From positions 1 through 51,241 of the forward strand of contig VMSV01000203.1 of NCBI GenBank assembly GCA_013791935.1: a stretch of DNA of 51,241 nucleotides. The letters run 5' to 3'. Positions 1 through 7,860 of the stretch are shown piece by piece. The notes under the pieces are model-generated. The model made no database searches. It was not told where the DNA came from and saw only the letters and a program-made list of their open reading frames with translations. This DNA is from Desulfobacteraceae bacterium. GTDB taxonomy: Bacteria; Desulfobacterota; Desulfobacteria; Desulfobacterales; UBA5616. The position numbers were made by a program, and so were the translations under genes. Within the stretch, counting starts at the first letter, position 1; every line of letters starts with the position of its first letter.

Positions 1-533
1 TCAGTGGTAAATCCCATGGCATCTGCGGCATGATTGATGGAGAATTTGGTCATTTTCACCCTAAGCGGATCCAAGAGGTAACTTTCGGCAACACGATGAG
101 CGTAGGCCAGGGTTTCTTCTGCCAGTTGATCCTCGGCGTAGACACGATTCACAAAACCGTGATCGTAAGCTTCCCAGGCGGTCATAAATCGATGTTCGAA
201 CATCACCTCCTTGGCTTTGCGCGGATTCATCTCCCAGGGCACTGAAAAATATTGAAAATGCGTGGGCAAAAGCAAAGTATTTTCTGCCGCAAAAACAATA
301 TCCATGGCTGACGCGAACATCCATCCTCCGAAAATACAGTACCCATGAACCATGGCAAGGGTGGGTTTTGGAATATTGCGCCACCGCAAGGTCTTTTCAA
401 AGGTCATGTCCCTCTGTTTATCATAGCGTCCCATTCGGTCTTTGGGCACATGCCCATGATCCCGACGGAATTGTTTATCCTCTTCGGTTCCGATATCATG
501 ACCCACGGAAAAATTCTTTCCTTTCCGAATGGG
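1..533 (-). pseudogene. 5'-truncated enoyl-CoA hydratase/isomerase (crotonase) relic, also cut by the window edge
   Basis: The minus strand is open from 533 to the window start and reads as a crotonase-family protein. It has FSVGHDIGTEED, then IPKPTLAMVHGYCIFGG (the oxyanion-hole region) and ASAMDIVFAAE. The C-terminal half follows, with a MTAWEAYDHGFVNRV segment typical of long-chain enoyl-CoA hydratases. The frame is closed by a TAA at 534-536, only a few residues before the FSVGHD motif. The first ~55-60 residues of the fold (the NRPEKLNA-type strand) are absent, and no other frame upstream to 640 contains them. An in-frame ATG at 552-554 would encode only six residues before that stop. 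The 5' part therefore appears lost. Use of an internal GTG or ATG start to make a shortened protein cannot be excluded. Family assignment is secure; status as a pseudogene is an inference. Confidence 0.75.
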
Positions 534-639
534 TTAAGGGATTTTCAGGTTCATGTAAACAAAGCGCTTTCATGGATCGTCTGTGCCTGAAAAAAGGTTT
601 TTGTTCAGCACAAACAGGATTCATAAAAGGAGATTTTCG

Positions 640-1107
640 ATGAAAAAAGTTGCATTCATATTACTGGTTGTCTCTGGCTTTTTCATTCTGGGTTGCGCCA
701 CCCCCGAAAGGTATAATACCCAGAGAGGCGCTGCCATTGGAGCCGGATTTGGCGCACTGGCAGGTCAGGCCATCGGGCGGAACACCCAGTCTACCCTTAT
801 TGGAAGTGGTGTGGGCGCTCTGCTGGGATCGATTGTCGGAAACAGCGTGGACCAGGAATATGACGAAAAGAGAAACCGGATTCAGAACCGGGATAGCTAC
901 AACTCGGAATATTATGATAACCAAAAAAGCCAAGCCTATGGGAATAACGATGGAACCTATTACGGAAATCACCATAGAAACAGCGGCTACGGCTATCGCG
1001 AACCCCCTCCGGGCGAATGGGTCACGGTTCCCGGGCACTGGCAGGGCAGGCGATGGGTTCCGGCCCACGAAGTTTGGCGACCCATTGATCCGGGATATTA
1101 TAGATAA
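640..1107 (+). CDS. Glycine-zipper lipoprotein
   Basis: A 155-residue protein. The ATG at 640 is chosen over the upstream in-frame start at 583 because it follows an AAAGGAGA Shine-Dalgarno and opens a lipoprotein signal peptide (MKKVAFILLVVSGFFILGC, Cys at residue 19). Residues ~30-65 form a glycine-zipper 2TM-like segment (AAIGAGFGALAGQAIG, then LIGSGVGALLGSIVGNSV), as in the 17-kDa antigen/YmgG families. A hydrophilic Asn/Tyr-rich linker follows. The C-terminus, VTVPGHWQGRRWVPAHEVW, belongs to the repeated aromatic/Gly 'YXWXXGXW'-type motif found in envelope lipoproteins. Likely anchored in the outer membrane; precise role unknown. It is transcribed away from the crotonase relic, whose lost 5' end lies at this gene's promoter region. 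Confidence 0.85.
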   Translation: MKKVAFILLVVSGFFILGCATPERYNTQRGAAIGAGFGALAGQAIGRNTQSTLIGSGVGALLGSIVGNSVDQEYDEKRNRIQNRDSYNSEYYDNQKSQAYGNNDGTYYGNHHRNSGYGYREPPPGEWVTVPGHWQGRRWVPAHEVWRPIDPGYYR

Positions 1108-1134
1108 GGCATTCATCCGGAATTCCGGAGCTTC

Positions 1135-2406
1135 TCATCGCGGACCGCAAAGCATCTGAAGAGAAGCCTCCAACTCGATAGTTGTATTGCGGGCATTGTA
1201 TGCGGAAAACCCGCCCGATGCCCGCAGCTTATCTCTGGCGCCGATTTGGGTCAACTTTATAATTGCATCCTTCAGGCTTTCCGGATCATTTTCAGCAATG
1301 GCCATCCCCATTCCATATTTTTCGACCCTCTCTCCCATGCAATAGCCTTGAGCAACGATGACCGGTATCTCGAAGGTTGCGGCTTTCGCAAGCAGGCCAC
1401 TGCTGTGGTAGAAATCTGTGTAAGTTAGACAGTGAACATCACACAGGCTGAAAAACGCGTTGAATTCCGAAGCCTCGGAAATCCTACTCAGGTGTAAATA
1501 GCCTTTCTCGCGTCCAATGATTTGAAAAAGTTCTATCAACTCTGTCTGCTCAGCAGGACTGAAGAAGGAAATTTCGAGTTCACCCGCGATCAGAAAGAAG
1601 GCTTTATTTGAATCGAAACCGGCAGCGGCCCTGAGAAAATTGAGGATTCCTTTCCTGGGCGCCAAGTGTCCCAGGAGGCCGACAATGGGTCTCCCCTTGG
1701 CAAGAATCCTGACTTGCTCTACCTCATCCGTGACCATGGAGTGGCTGTCCGTGACCTCCGGGAAAACTTCCACAGGTTTCCCCTTCATGGCCCATTGGAG
1801 AGGAATTCGAACACCTTCGTCCAGTATGGCCATTCCTTGGCACTCCGGCTGTTTGAACATTCGATAATCCGATAAAATGCTTTTCCATCTTTTGGACCAT
1901 CTCATTTTTGTTCCGCTCCGGAAGTGACGGGGTGAAAAATACATGCCCACCCAGGGATACGAAAAGGCTCCAAGACAGGATCGGACTTGCCTTCGACGGG
2001 GGCACAACCCGTCAAACCAGGTGAGGAGGGATAGATCCACTGTCCAACCTGAGGCCCTTTCAGCTTCTTCAATCAGAGACTGAAAGAGCCTCCAGCGCTC
2101 CGGTACAGTATATCCACCTGTTTTTAGGGGGATGGGAATAACGTAGATATCCTCGGCATATCGAGACATTTCATCGGCAATCCAACTCAACGTCGCTTTG
2201 GCATCATGAGCAACCAGGATGATTTTCCACCCCAAGGCCAGCATGGCAGAAACATACAATCGACATTGGGTTTCTCCATGTCCGAGGCGCAAATCGGTCT
2301 CCACGTAGGACAGAACCCATCGGACAGATTTTTTGACGCTTGCTTCGGGTGGAATCATATCCTCCCGGCCGTCAGGGACGCCAATTCTGAGAAGAAAGCT
2401 GCTCAT
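1135..2406 (-). CDS. Glycosyltransferase, GT4-like (GT-B fold)
   Basis: About 423 residues. The C-terminal half carries the GT-B donor-binding pattern: IVGLLGHLAPRKGILNFLRA, a HLSRISEASEFNAFFSLCDV segment, then YHSSGLLAKAATFEIPVIV and a final helix after ENDPESLKDAI. The N-terminal half (SVRWVLSYVETDLRLGHGE, VSAMLALGWKIILVAHD) fits the acceptor domain. The start is uncertain. ATG at 2406 overlaps the upstream epimerase by 35 bp but lacks a clear Shine-Dalgarno; ATG at 2358 has GGGAGG only two bases upstream. The longer in-frame start at 2496 lies deep in the epimerase and is rejected. It is translationally coupled to the epimerase, so the pair probably makes and transfers an unusual hexose in a surface glycan. 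The sugar transferred is not known. Confidence 0.8.
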   Translation of the reverse strand: MSSFLLRIGVPDGREDMIPPEASVKKSVRWVLSYVETDLRLGHGETQCRLYVSAMLALGWKIILVAHDAKATLSWIADEMSRYAEDIYVIPIPLKTGGYTVPERWRLFQSLIEEAERASGWTVDLSLLTWFDGLCPRRRQVRSCLGAFSYPWVGMYFSPRHFRSGTKMRWSKRWKSILSDYRMFKQPECQGMAILDEGVRIPLQWAMKGKPVEVFPEVTDSHSMVTDEVEQVRILAKGRPIVGLLGHLAPRKGILNFLRAAAGFDSNKAFFLIAGELEISFFSPAEQTELIELFQIIGREKGYLHLSRISEASEFNAFFSLCDVHCLTYTDFYHSSGLLAKAATFEIPVIVAQGYCMGERVEKYGMGMAIAENDPESLKDAIIKLTQIGARDKLRASGGFSAYNARNTTIELEASLQMLCGPR

Positions 2407-3349
2407 CAATCCACGAATAGGTTTTTTCCAAACCGGCTCTAAGGTTGTCCTCCGATGGAGCCCAGCCGAGGTTTGCTTTGATATAGCGATTGTCACTGTT
2501 GCGCCCTCTTACGCCAATGGGGCCGGGCACATGATTCAAATGGATGCGCTTCCCTGCAATGTCGGCAACCATGCGGGATAGCTGATCGATGGTCACCATT
2601 TCTTCCGAACCGATGTTGACGGCCTCTGTGAAATCAGAATCCATCAAACGCCGGACTCCCTCAAGACATTCATCGATATAAAGAAAAGACCGGGTCTGTG
2701 TTCCATCTCCCCAAATCTCGATTTCTCCGCCATCCGGTTCTGCTGCGATCTTCCGACACAAGGCAGCCGGAGCCTTCTCCCTGCCCCCCTTCCAAGCGCC
2801 AAGGGGTCCGAATATGTTGTGGAATCTGGCGATGCGAACCTGTAGCCCATAATTCCGATGGTGAGCCGAGTATAGCCTTTCACTGAAAAGCTTTTCCCAT
2901 CCATATTCGCTATCCGGTGAGGCTGGATAGGCACTTTCTTCAGAACAATCAGGGCAATCCCGGTTGGTTTGATTGTGGGCAGGATAAATACATGCCGAGG
3001 AAGAAAAAAAGATCTTCCCGGCGCCTGTCACTTGGGCACGATGAACCATATTCAGGTTGATCATTGCTGAATTGTACATGACATCAGCATCATGATCACC
3101 CGTGAAGATGTATCCTGCTCCTCCCATATCGGCAGCCAGTTGGTAAATTTCATCAAAACACCGGTCGGTGACGCTCTGACAAACCTGCTGATCCCTCAAA
3201 TCCCCCAGGATAAAATCATCCGCAGCCGTTTTTGCGAATTCGTGTTCCTTCCGGTCAACCCCTCTGACCCAACAACCTCGGTCTTTAAGATATCGCACCA
3301 GATGGCCCCCGATGAATCCCCCGGCGCCACAGACAAGAATCTTTTTCAT
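2372..3349 (-). CDS. NAD-dependent sugar epimerase, GDP-mannose 3,5-epimerase-like
   Basis: A 325-residue extended short-chain dehydrogenase. It has the NAD motif GAGGFIG (residues 9-15), a LAADMGGAGYIF segment, SSACIYP (Cys120) and the catalytic YxxxK pair Tyr149/Lys153. GAWKGGREKAPAALCRK (Lys192/Lys200) follows, then GDGTQTRSFLYIDEC and VPGPIGVRGRNSDN. These blocks match the plant GDP-mannose 3,5-epimerase family, in which a Cys and a Lys at the equivalent positions act as acid/base in converting GDP-D-mannose to GDP-L-galactose or GDP-L-gulose. That substrate is inferred from motif conservation, not shown. The gene starts after GGGGAA. It leads a two-gene unit with the overlapping glycosyltransferase, consistent with glycan biosynthesis. 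Confidence 0.82.
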   Translation of the reverse strand: MKKILVCGAGGFIGGHLVRYLKDRGCWVRGVDRKEHEFAKTAADDFILGDLRDQQVCQSVTDRCFDEIYQLAADMGGAGYIFTGDHDADVMYNSAMINLNMVHRAQVTGAGKIFFSSSACIYPAHNQTNRDCPDCSEESAYPASPDSEYGWEKLFSERLYSAHHRNYGLQVRIARFHNIFGPLGAWKGGREKAPAALCRKIAAEPDGGEIEIWGDGTQTRSFLYIDECLEGVRRLMDSDFTEAVNIGSEEMVTIDQLSRMVADIAGKRIHLNHVPGPIGVRGRNSDNRYIKANLGWAPSEDNLRAGLEKTYSWIDEQLSSQNWRP

Positions 3350-3367
3350 GAAATTCCCCGAATCAAC

Positions 3368-3401
3368 CTTGCAGCTTCATAAATCTTGCAACTTCATAAA
3401 T
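3368..3401. repeat. Two-copy 17-bp tandem repeat
   Basis: CTTGCAGCTTCATAAAT and CTTGCAACTTCATAAAT lie head to tail with one mismatch, just upstream of the epimerase start. Too short to be more than replication slippage or a weak regulatory feature of the epimerase 5' region. Nothing else is visible in 3350-3487. Confidence 0.7.
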
Positions 3402-3487
3402 AATGGAAACAGCCAACCTTCAAAATAACTTCATTTCTATTCCGGAATGCATAAGATTTGAATTCCGAATTCTGCCTTATGACCCAG

Positions 3488-4063
3488 TTAAAATTTAACC
3501 CGGGGAGCCGCCTTTTCAGCTTCGGGCACTTCATAGTATTCAGCTTTGGAAACCCCTGCAAGACCTGCATAAAGTTTTCCCATGAATGTTCGAATAAAAG
3601 TGTTCAAAAGTTGAACCGAATCATTGTATCTTTTGCGTTCCACAGCAATACGGTTTTCCGTACCTTCCAGACTATCCTGGAGTTTTAAAAAAGACTCATT
3701 GGCCTTCAAGTCCGGATAGGTTTCCTTCAGCATGAGCAGTCTGGACAAAACCCCTTCCAATTGATTGGAGGCCTCCACTTTTCCGTTCACATCCTTGGCC
3801 TGGAAATATTGGGTTCTGGCTTTTGCGATGTTTTCAAACAGTTCTTTTTCATGGGTCGCATAGCCCTTAACGGTTTCCACCAGATTGGGGATCAGGTCAT
3901 ACCGCCTTTTGAGCTGATTTTCCACCTGGGCCCAGGAAGCTTTGACGTTTTCATCCATGGAAACCACCTTGTTGTACCCCCCCACAAGCCAGCTTCCAAC
4001 GATAAACACGAGGAAAAGAATAATTCCCAGAACGATCAGAACGGCCTTCACTCCTTTAGACAT
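3488..4063 (-). CDS. lemA: LemA family protein
   Basis: A 191-residue protein with an N-terminal membrane helix (KAVLIVLGIILFLVFIVGSWLVGGYN). The long helical LemA domain follows: KASWAQVENQLKRRYDLIPNL, VETVKGYATHEKELF, and NRIAVERKRYNDSVQLLNTFIR. The start ATG at 4063 has a strong AGGAGG five bases upstream. A longer in-frame start at 4354 would add ~97 low-complexity residues antisense to the glycine-rich tail of the next gene and is rejected. LemA proteins have N-out topology and are linked to envelope stress, though their molecular role is unsettled. The TPM-domain gene immediately upstream in the operon is the usual LemA partner. Confidence 0.93.
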   Translation of the reverse strand: MSKGVKAVLIVLGIILFLVFIVGSWLVGGYNKVVSMDENVKASWAQVENQLKRRYDLIPNLVETVKGYATHEKELFENIAKARTQYFQAKDVNGKVEASNQLEGVLSRLLMLKETYPDLKANESFLKLQDSLEGTENRIAVERKRYNDSVQLLNTFIRTFMGKLYAGLAGVSKAEYYEVPEAEKAAPRVKF

Positions 4064-4103
4064 ACAACCTCCTGTAATATTATAATATAAAAGATATTTG
4101 CAT

Positions 4104-4895
4104 TCACCAACTCCCCGAGGCCCCGCCACCGCCAAATTCGCCCCCGCCGCCTCCACCGAAGCCTCCGAATCCACCACCGCCTCCGAATCCGTCTCCCCTT
4201 CTGCCGCCGCCTCCCATGGAGGAAAGCAACAGCATGGTAATAAACGCCCTGGGGTGGCGAATGAACATATAAAGGCCAAAGAGCAGTAATAGTCCGGTGA
4301 TGATTTTACTGAAGGGTCCGGAGCTTTTCCGCCGGGTCTCTTTGGAATCGCCACCGATTACTTCGATCATGCTGGAAATGATTACTCCGGCATCTTTTGC
4401 AATGGTGTTGGCCAGGACCAGTGAACCCGCGTAAATGCCATTGGAATAATCTTTTTGTTTAAAATAGGGGACCAGGTATCGCCTGGCAATCTCTCCTGCC
4501 AAACTATCCGGAATGACACCTTCAAGGCCATAGCCGACTTCAATGGTATATTTCCGGTCGTTAACGGCAACCAGCAATAGAATCCCGTTGTCTTTTCCTG
4601 CCTGGCCAAGCTTCCATTTGTCATGGACGAGATTCAGGGCAAAATCACGAATCTCGGCCCCTTCCAGGCTGGGAAGGGTGAGGACAATCATCTGGGCCGT
4701 GGTTTTCTGTTCCAGTTCCTGGAGATACCTGTTTAACTTGGACTCTACCGAATCCTCGATGACACCGGCCATGTCTACAACGTAGCGGGGTGGAGAAGCC
4801 GGGAGATTGACACCTGCCAGACAGTCCAAGGCTAATCCCGCCAGGAAGAGCAGGATCATGAAGGCTGTTCTGGAGAATTTACATGTCCATTGCAT
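4104..4895 (-). CDS. TPM-domain (YgcG-like) membrane protein with glycine-rich tail
   Basis: About 263 residues. A signal peptide (AFMILLFLAGLALDCLAG) precedes a TPM domain: PPRYVVDMAGVIEDSVESKL, QMIVLTLPSLEG, KDNGILLLVAVNDRKYTIEVGYGLEG. A transmembrane segment follows near residues 200-230. The last ~35 residues are almost pure Gly/Phe and end in GGGASGSW. This architecture is typical of the YgcG/Psb32 group that accompanies LemA. Start chosen at 4895 because GGGGGA lies eight bases upstream; it overlaps the upstream gene's last codons by 17 bp, implying coupling. A more upstream ATG at 4940 is less likely. Probably exposed to the periplasm, with an envelope-quality role inferred from context. 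Confidence 0.88.
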   Translation of the reverse strand: MQWTCKFSRTAFMILLFLAGLALDCLAGVNLPASPPRYVVDMAGVIEDSVESKLNRYLQELEQKTTAQMIVLTLPSLEGAEIRDFALNLVHDKWKLGQAGKDNGILLLVAVNDRKYTIEVGYGLEGVIPDSLAGEIARRYLVPYFKQKDYSNGIYAGSLVLANTIAKDAGVIISSMIEVIGGDSKETRRKSSGPFSKIITGLLLLFGLYMFIRHPRAFITMLLLSSMGGGGRRGDGFGGGGGFGGFGGGGGGEFGGGGASGSW

Positions 4896-5616
4896 CAACA
4901 ATATCCCCCAACTTATCCATGGCCGCGTGATAATCTTCAAAAAGGGTGTTCAGTTCGGTGGCAGACAAGGTTTTTCTCTCCTTTTTTTCCTTGAGCACCA
5001 GTTTGAAAACCATGGTATTGACCGAAGTGACCCGTTCCAGTTCAACCAGCACCTCTTCATTTAAAATGGGAGGAAGCCTGCCTTTTAAAAGGATCAACCC
5101 CCTGAAAAGCGGAATGTATCCGGAAAAAGACCGAATAAAGTCCTCGGTGAGAAGTTTCCGATCCCCGGAAGCCGACAGATAATTCTGCCACAGGTTGATG
5201 AGCTTTACTTTGACTTCCCTTTCGCACTGATTCCTGAGGTCCGAGAGATTGATTTCGATGTCTTCGAACAGGTCATCCCCCAATAAGCGATGGTGAATGA
5301 GTTTGATGTTAAGGAATTCAATGGGAAAAACATCCAGGGATTTTTGGATATACGCCGGTGTCATAATCAGGGGCGCAGCCAGCCTTTTTTTGCCGTATTT
5401 TTTTCCAAGGGGCGCCAGCCATTCCAGAAGCTTCAGATCCATCTGATGAAGCACCAGGATGGAATTGATATTCGAATGCTTTGGATCATAGTTTTGGGTC
5501 AGGGCGCTGCCCGTCATATAAACGGAATGGACAAGGCTTCCTGCTTTTGAGAGAATTTCCTCCATGAAGGGCCTGAACGTATTTTTAATCCCTTCATCCA
5601 GAATTAAATCCGGCAT
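4879..5616 (-). CDS. Nucleotidyltransferase-fold-like protein of unknown function
   Basis: A 245-residue cytoplasmic protein starting six bases after GGAGG. Residues ~30-60 (VYMTGSALTQNYDPKHSNINSILV) resemble the beta-strand/GS-containing core of minimal nucleotidyltransferases, where a D-x-D pair normally binds metal. Here the region reads YDPKHSNIN, so the second acidic residue is replaced and catalysis is doubtful. It continues with PLIMTPAYIQKSLDVFPIEFLNIK and a helical C-terminus. No membrane segment. The gene opens the operon with the TPM and LemA genes, suggesting a connected but unknown function. The fold assignment is a pattern-based inference. Confidence 0.6.
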   Translation of the reverse strand: MPDLILDEGIKNTFRPFMEEILSKAGSLVHSVYMTGSALTQNYDPKHSNINSILVLHQMDLKLLEWLAPLGKKYGKKRLAAPLIMTPAYIQKSLDVFPIEFLNIKLIHHRLLGDDLFEDIEINLSDLRNQCEREVKVKLINLWQNYLSASGDRKLLTEDFIRSFSGYIPLFRGLILLKGRLPPILNEEVLVELERVTSVNTMVFKLVLKEKKERKTLSATELNTLFEDYHAAMDKLGDIVDAMDM

Positions 5617-5647
5617 ATAAACCTCCGACGAATGGGTGGTGTTATTT

Positions 5648-6148
5648 TTATTTCAGTAGGTTAAGTGCTTTTTCATAATCCGGTTCCTCACCAATTTCCG
5701 GAACCAGCTGGGTATAGATGACTTTTCCCTTGGAATCAACCATGACTACGGCCCTGGCCAGAAGTCCCGCAAGGGGCCCGTCCTTGATTCGAAGTCCATA
5801 TTTTTCTCCGAAGTCCAGGCTTCTCAATTCCGAAAGCGACACCACATTGTTCAGGCCTTCGGCGCCGCAGAATCTTGCATGGGCAAACGGTAGATCCCTG
5901 GAAATGCAAAGCACGGCCGTGTTGTCGAATTTGGTGATTTCTGCATTGAATTTTCTTACGGACATGGAGCATACCGGCGTATCAATACTGGGGAAAATGT
6001 TCAGGATTAGGGTTTTACCTGCAAAATCCTTGAGAGATTTGTCCGCAAGCTTGGTGTCGGTTAATAGAAAATCCGGAGCATTCTCGCCTGTTTTGGGCAA
6101 GGTCCCGCTGGTATTTATGGAATTGCCTTTTAAGGTAATCTGTGCCAT
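5648..6148 (-). CDS. tpx: Thiol peroxidase (Tpx, atypical 2-Cys peroxiredoxin)
   Basis: A 166-residue protein matching the Tpx family along its full length. The peroxidatic Cys60 is in FPSIDTPVCSMSVRKFN and the resolving Cys94 in HARFCGAEGL, the spacing expected for the intramolecular disulfide of Tpx. The active-site Thr and Arg are also present. It reduces hydroperoxides using thioredoxin, in the cytoplasm or periplasm. It starts after GGCAGGAGG. Probably a monocistronic oxidative-stress gene, useful in an anaerobe meeting oxygen. Confidence 0.96.
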   Translation of the reverse strand: MAQITLKGNSINTSGTLPKTGENAPDFLLTDTKLADKSLKDFAGKTLILNIFPSIDTPVCSMSVRKFNAEITKFDNTAVLCISRDLPFAHARFCGAEGLNNVVSLSELRSLDFGEKYGLRIKDGPLAGLLARAVVMVDSKGKVIYTQLVPEIGEEPDYEKALNLLK

Positions 6149-6192
6149 TTCTGCCTCCTGCCTTTTAAAAAGTTTTAGGTTTTATAGCCTGA

Positions 6193-6354
6193 AAGGAATT
6201 GCACACCATGGAGATCAAAGTCAATAAAGATGAAGTTCTCGAGGTTCATTCCTTTGATTTCGCCGAAGTGCTGGAAATGATCCGCTCAGGTCAAATTATG
6301 GACGCCAAATCCATCTCGGGCATTTTCATGGCAAAAAGCCATTTGAATTTCTAA
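6193..6354 (+). pseudogene. 3' relic of a NUDIX (ADP-ribose pyrophosphatase-type) gene, or a 48-residue leftover protein
   Basis: The frame opens after a TGA at 6190. An ATG at 6208 gives 48 residues: MEIKVNKDEVLEVH, then EVLEMIRSGQIMDAKSISG, ending LNF at 6354. This is the characteristic last segment of NudF-type ADP-ribose diphosphatases (VIxxGEIxDAKTIAGL-like helix). The NUDIX box and the rest of the fold are missing: the sequence between tpx and this point is too short to hold them. An AAGGA lies 10 bases before the ATG, so a small peptide could still be made. Assignment rests on one helix-sized motif, hence moderate confidence. Confidence 0.55.
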
Positions 6355-6360
6355 CAGGCC

Positions 6361-6543
6361 TTATCCCTCGATGGCAAAACGAGCTGTGTCGGTTTTACCG
6401 GGAACAAATTCCCCGATGGGCACAAGCTTTTTATTGAATTTTACACAGTCCACCACCGTCTTCCACAGGGTCTCCAAGCTCTTGGTTTCGTTTTCATTTT
6501 CAGGGATGAATTCCACAAGATTTTTATCAATGGTAATTTTCAT
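6361..6543 (-). CDS. Small hypothetical protein (60 aa)
   Basis: A 60-residue acidic-basic protein (MKITIDKNLVEFIPENENET, ending TARFAIEG) with no membrane segment. It starts after AAGGAGA at good spacing and lies 15 bp downstream of the J-domain gene on the same strand, so the two are probably co-transcribed. The family is not recognised. Its beta-like start and conserved-looking tail (VPIGEFVPGKTDTARF) suggest a small folded domain. It ends head-on against the NUDIX relic. Confidence 0.6.
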   Translation of the reverse strand: MKITIDKNLVEFIPENENETKSLETLWKTVVDCVKFNKKLVPIGEFVPGKTDTARFAIEG

Positions 6544-6558
6544 AATTCGTCTCCTTAA

Positions 6559-7572
6559 TCATGGTTTATCTTTGGGTTTTCGTTTTAGCACTTCCTTGTA
6601 GGCCTCGGTTAGCCGGATGAATGCTTCATGATTGCCGCCCTTGTCCGGGTGATGATCCATGACCATTTTCCGATACCTCAGGGTCACTTCCCGGCGGGAC
6701 ATCTTTTTCAAAATGGTTTTGTTAACCTGAAGCCGAACACTGGCTTCATCCCATCCCATGGTGTTCACCCTGGCCGGAAACCGGAAGTTTCTGCGACTGT
6801 CCATGAAATTCTTGATATAATCCTGAAGATAGGAAGAGTCGCCGAATTCAAAATCAAAGAACATCCAGGCGTATCGAACCAGATAGGCCTCGAGCAAATC
6901 AGCCTTTTCAAACCCTTTCCAGAACGCCTCATCTGCATTGAGTTCGCAAAGGTTGAAAATAAAGTATTCATCCAGCTCGCAAATGTCCAGCATCTCGGGG
7001 AAGTTTTTTGCATGGGGTTTGAGAAAATGCCGCTGGAGATCCAATGAAACAAACATATAGGTTTTGAATTCCGAGGGTCGAAGGATTTTTTCCGATTCCA
7101 TGAAATACTGTTCCAGTTCATCCCGGGATTTGTTTTCCAGAACCGAAAGAAATTTTGCAGGAAACCCATGGATGTTGCCCTGGTCCGTTCGCCCGAACCG
7201 TAAGTAATGGAGTCGTCTTTTATCAAAATCGTGTGCGTCAACGCCCCTTTTTTGATGGATGGAATGGATTTCCAGGGGCCGGGCTCTGGTTTTACGGGAA
7301 AAGGACTCCACAATCCGCCGAATGCGGGGATCAATAAACGGCCAGAAAAGATTATCCAGAGCATCTTCTCCGCAGGTCACCCCTTGACGTCTTAATTTTT
7401 CTTCAACACATTCATGGATATAGTATGCGTTTCCTCCTGGATAAACGATGAATTCCCCGGGCCGGGTTCCCAGATCCAGCAAGTCCCGATTCAGATAGCA
7501 AGTCCCGTCAAAATAGGATTCTCTGATAATGTAATGGGTTTTTCCCTGAAGGGAAAACCGGGCCAGGTACAT
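6559..7572 (-). CDS. Protein with C-terminal J domain and unrecognised N-terminal region
   Basis: About 337 residues. The last ~60 residues form a short DnaJ-like domain: REVTLRYRKMVMDHHPDKGG, with the HPD tripeptide, then FIRLTEAYKEVLKRK. Unlike DnaJ, the J domain is at the C-terminus and there is no Gly/Phe or zinc region. The first ~270 residues (YFDGTCYLNRDLLDLG, DNLFWPFIDPRIRRIVESF, RLHYLRFGRTD) match no family I recognise. Start chosen at 7572 because GGAGA lies eight bases upstream; the ATG at 7611 has no Shine-Dalgarno. It may recruit DnaK to a specific client bound by the N-terminal part; this is inference. Confidence 0.75.
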   Translation of the reverse strand: MYLARFSLQGKTHYIIRESYFDGTCYLNRDLLDLGTRPGEFIVYPGGNAYYIHECVEEKLRRQGVTCGEDALDNLFWPFIDPRIRRIVESFSRKTRARPLEIHSIHQKRGVDAHDFDKRRLHYLRFGRTDQGNIHGFPAKFLSVLENKSRDELEQYFMESEKILRPSEFKTYMFVSLDLQRHFLKPHAKNFPEMLDICELDEYFIFNLCELNADEAFWKGFEKADLLEAYLVRYAWMFFDFEFGDSSYLQDYIKNFMDSRRNFRFPARVNTMGWDEASVRLQVNKTILKKMSRREVTLRYRKMVMDHHPDKGGNHEAFIRLTEAYKEVLKRKPKDKP

Positions 7573-7860
7573 GTGTGATTCTCCATAAAAACCATTTTGG
7601 TTTGTATGCATTTAAAATACACCGACAAGGATGAAAAAAGCAAATCTGTTTGAATTTCATTTCATGACCACGCTATGAAATATTTCATGATTCAAGTTCT
7701 ATTGGGCGATTCCCTGTGATCCCATGTTGATTGTCTGTTTGATTTATTATATACGTGGCCCACAAAACAATAAACGAAATAAAAATGATATCTCGTGGTT
7801 TTCGGCCGGATACCGGGGTCATCAAGATATCCATATTTTATGAAGGGTCAATTGACTTAA
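7573..7860. other. Divergent intergenic region with a 14-bp palindrome
   Basis: AT-rich region between the J-domain gene and the sigma-54 regulator. It holds a perfect 14-bp palindrome, ATGAAATATTTCAT, at 7675-7688. A further TTTCAT copy nearby makes an inverted pair with the palindrome's first half. This could be an operator for either gene. A possible sigma-70 promoter for the regulator (TTGATT, 17 bp, TATACG) lies around 7728-7756 but is weak. No gene is visible. Confidence 0.35.

Noticed and set aside
4064-4354. A 97-residue N-terminal extension of LemA
   Set aside because: It is the antisense image of the glycine-rich TPM tail, giving an Ala/Glu/Ser low-complexity stretch. A strong AGGAGG marks the start at 4063.
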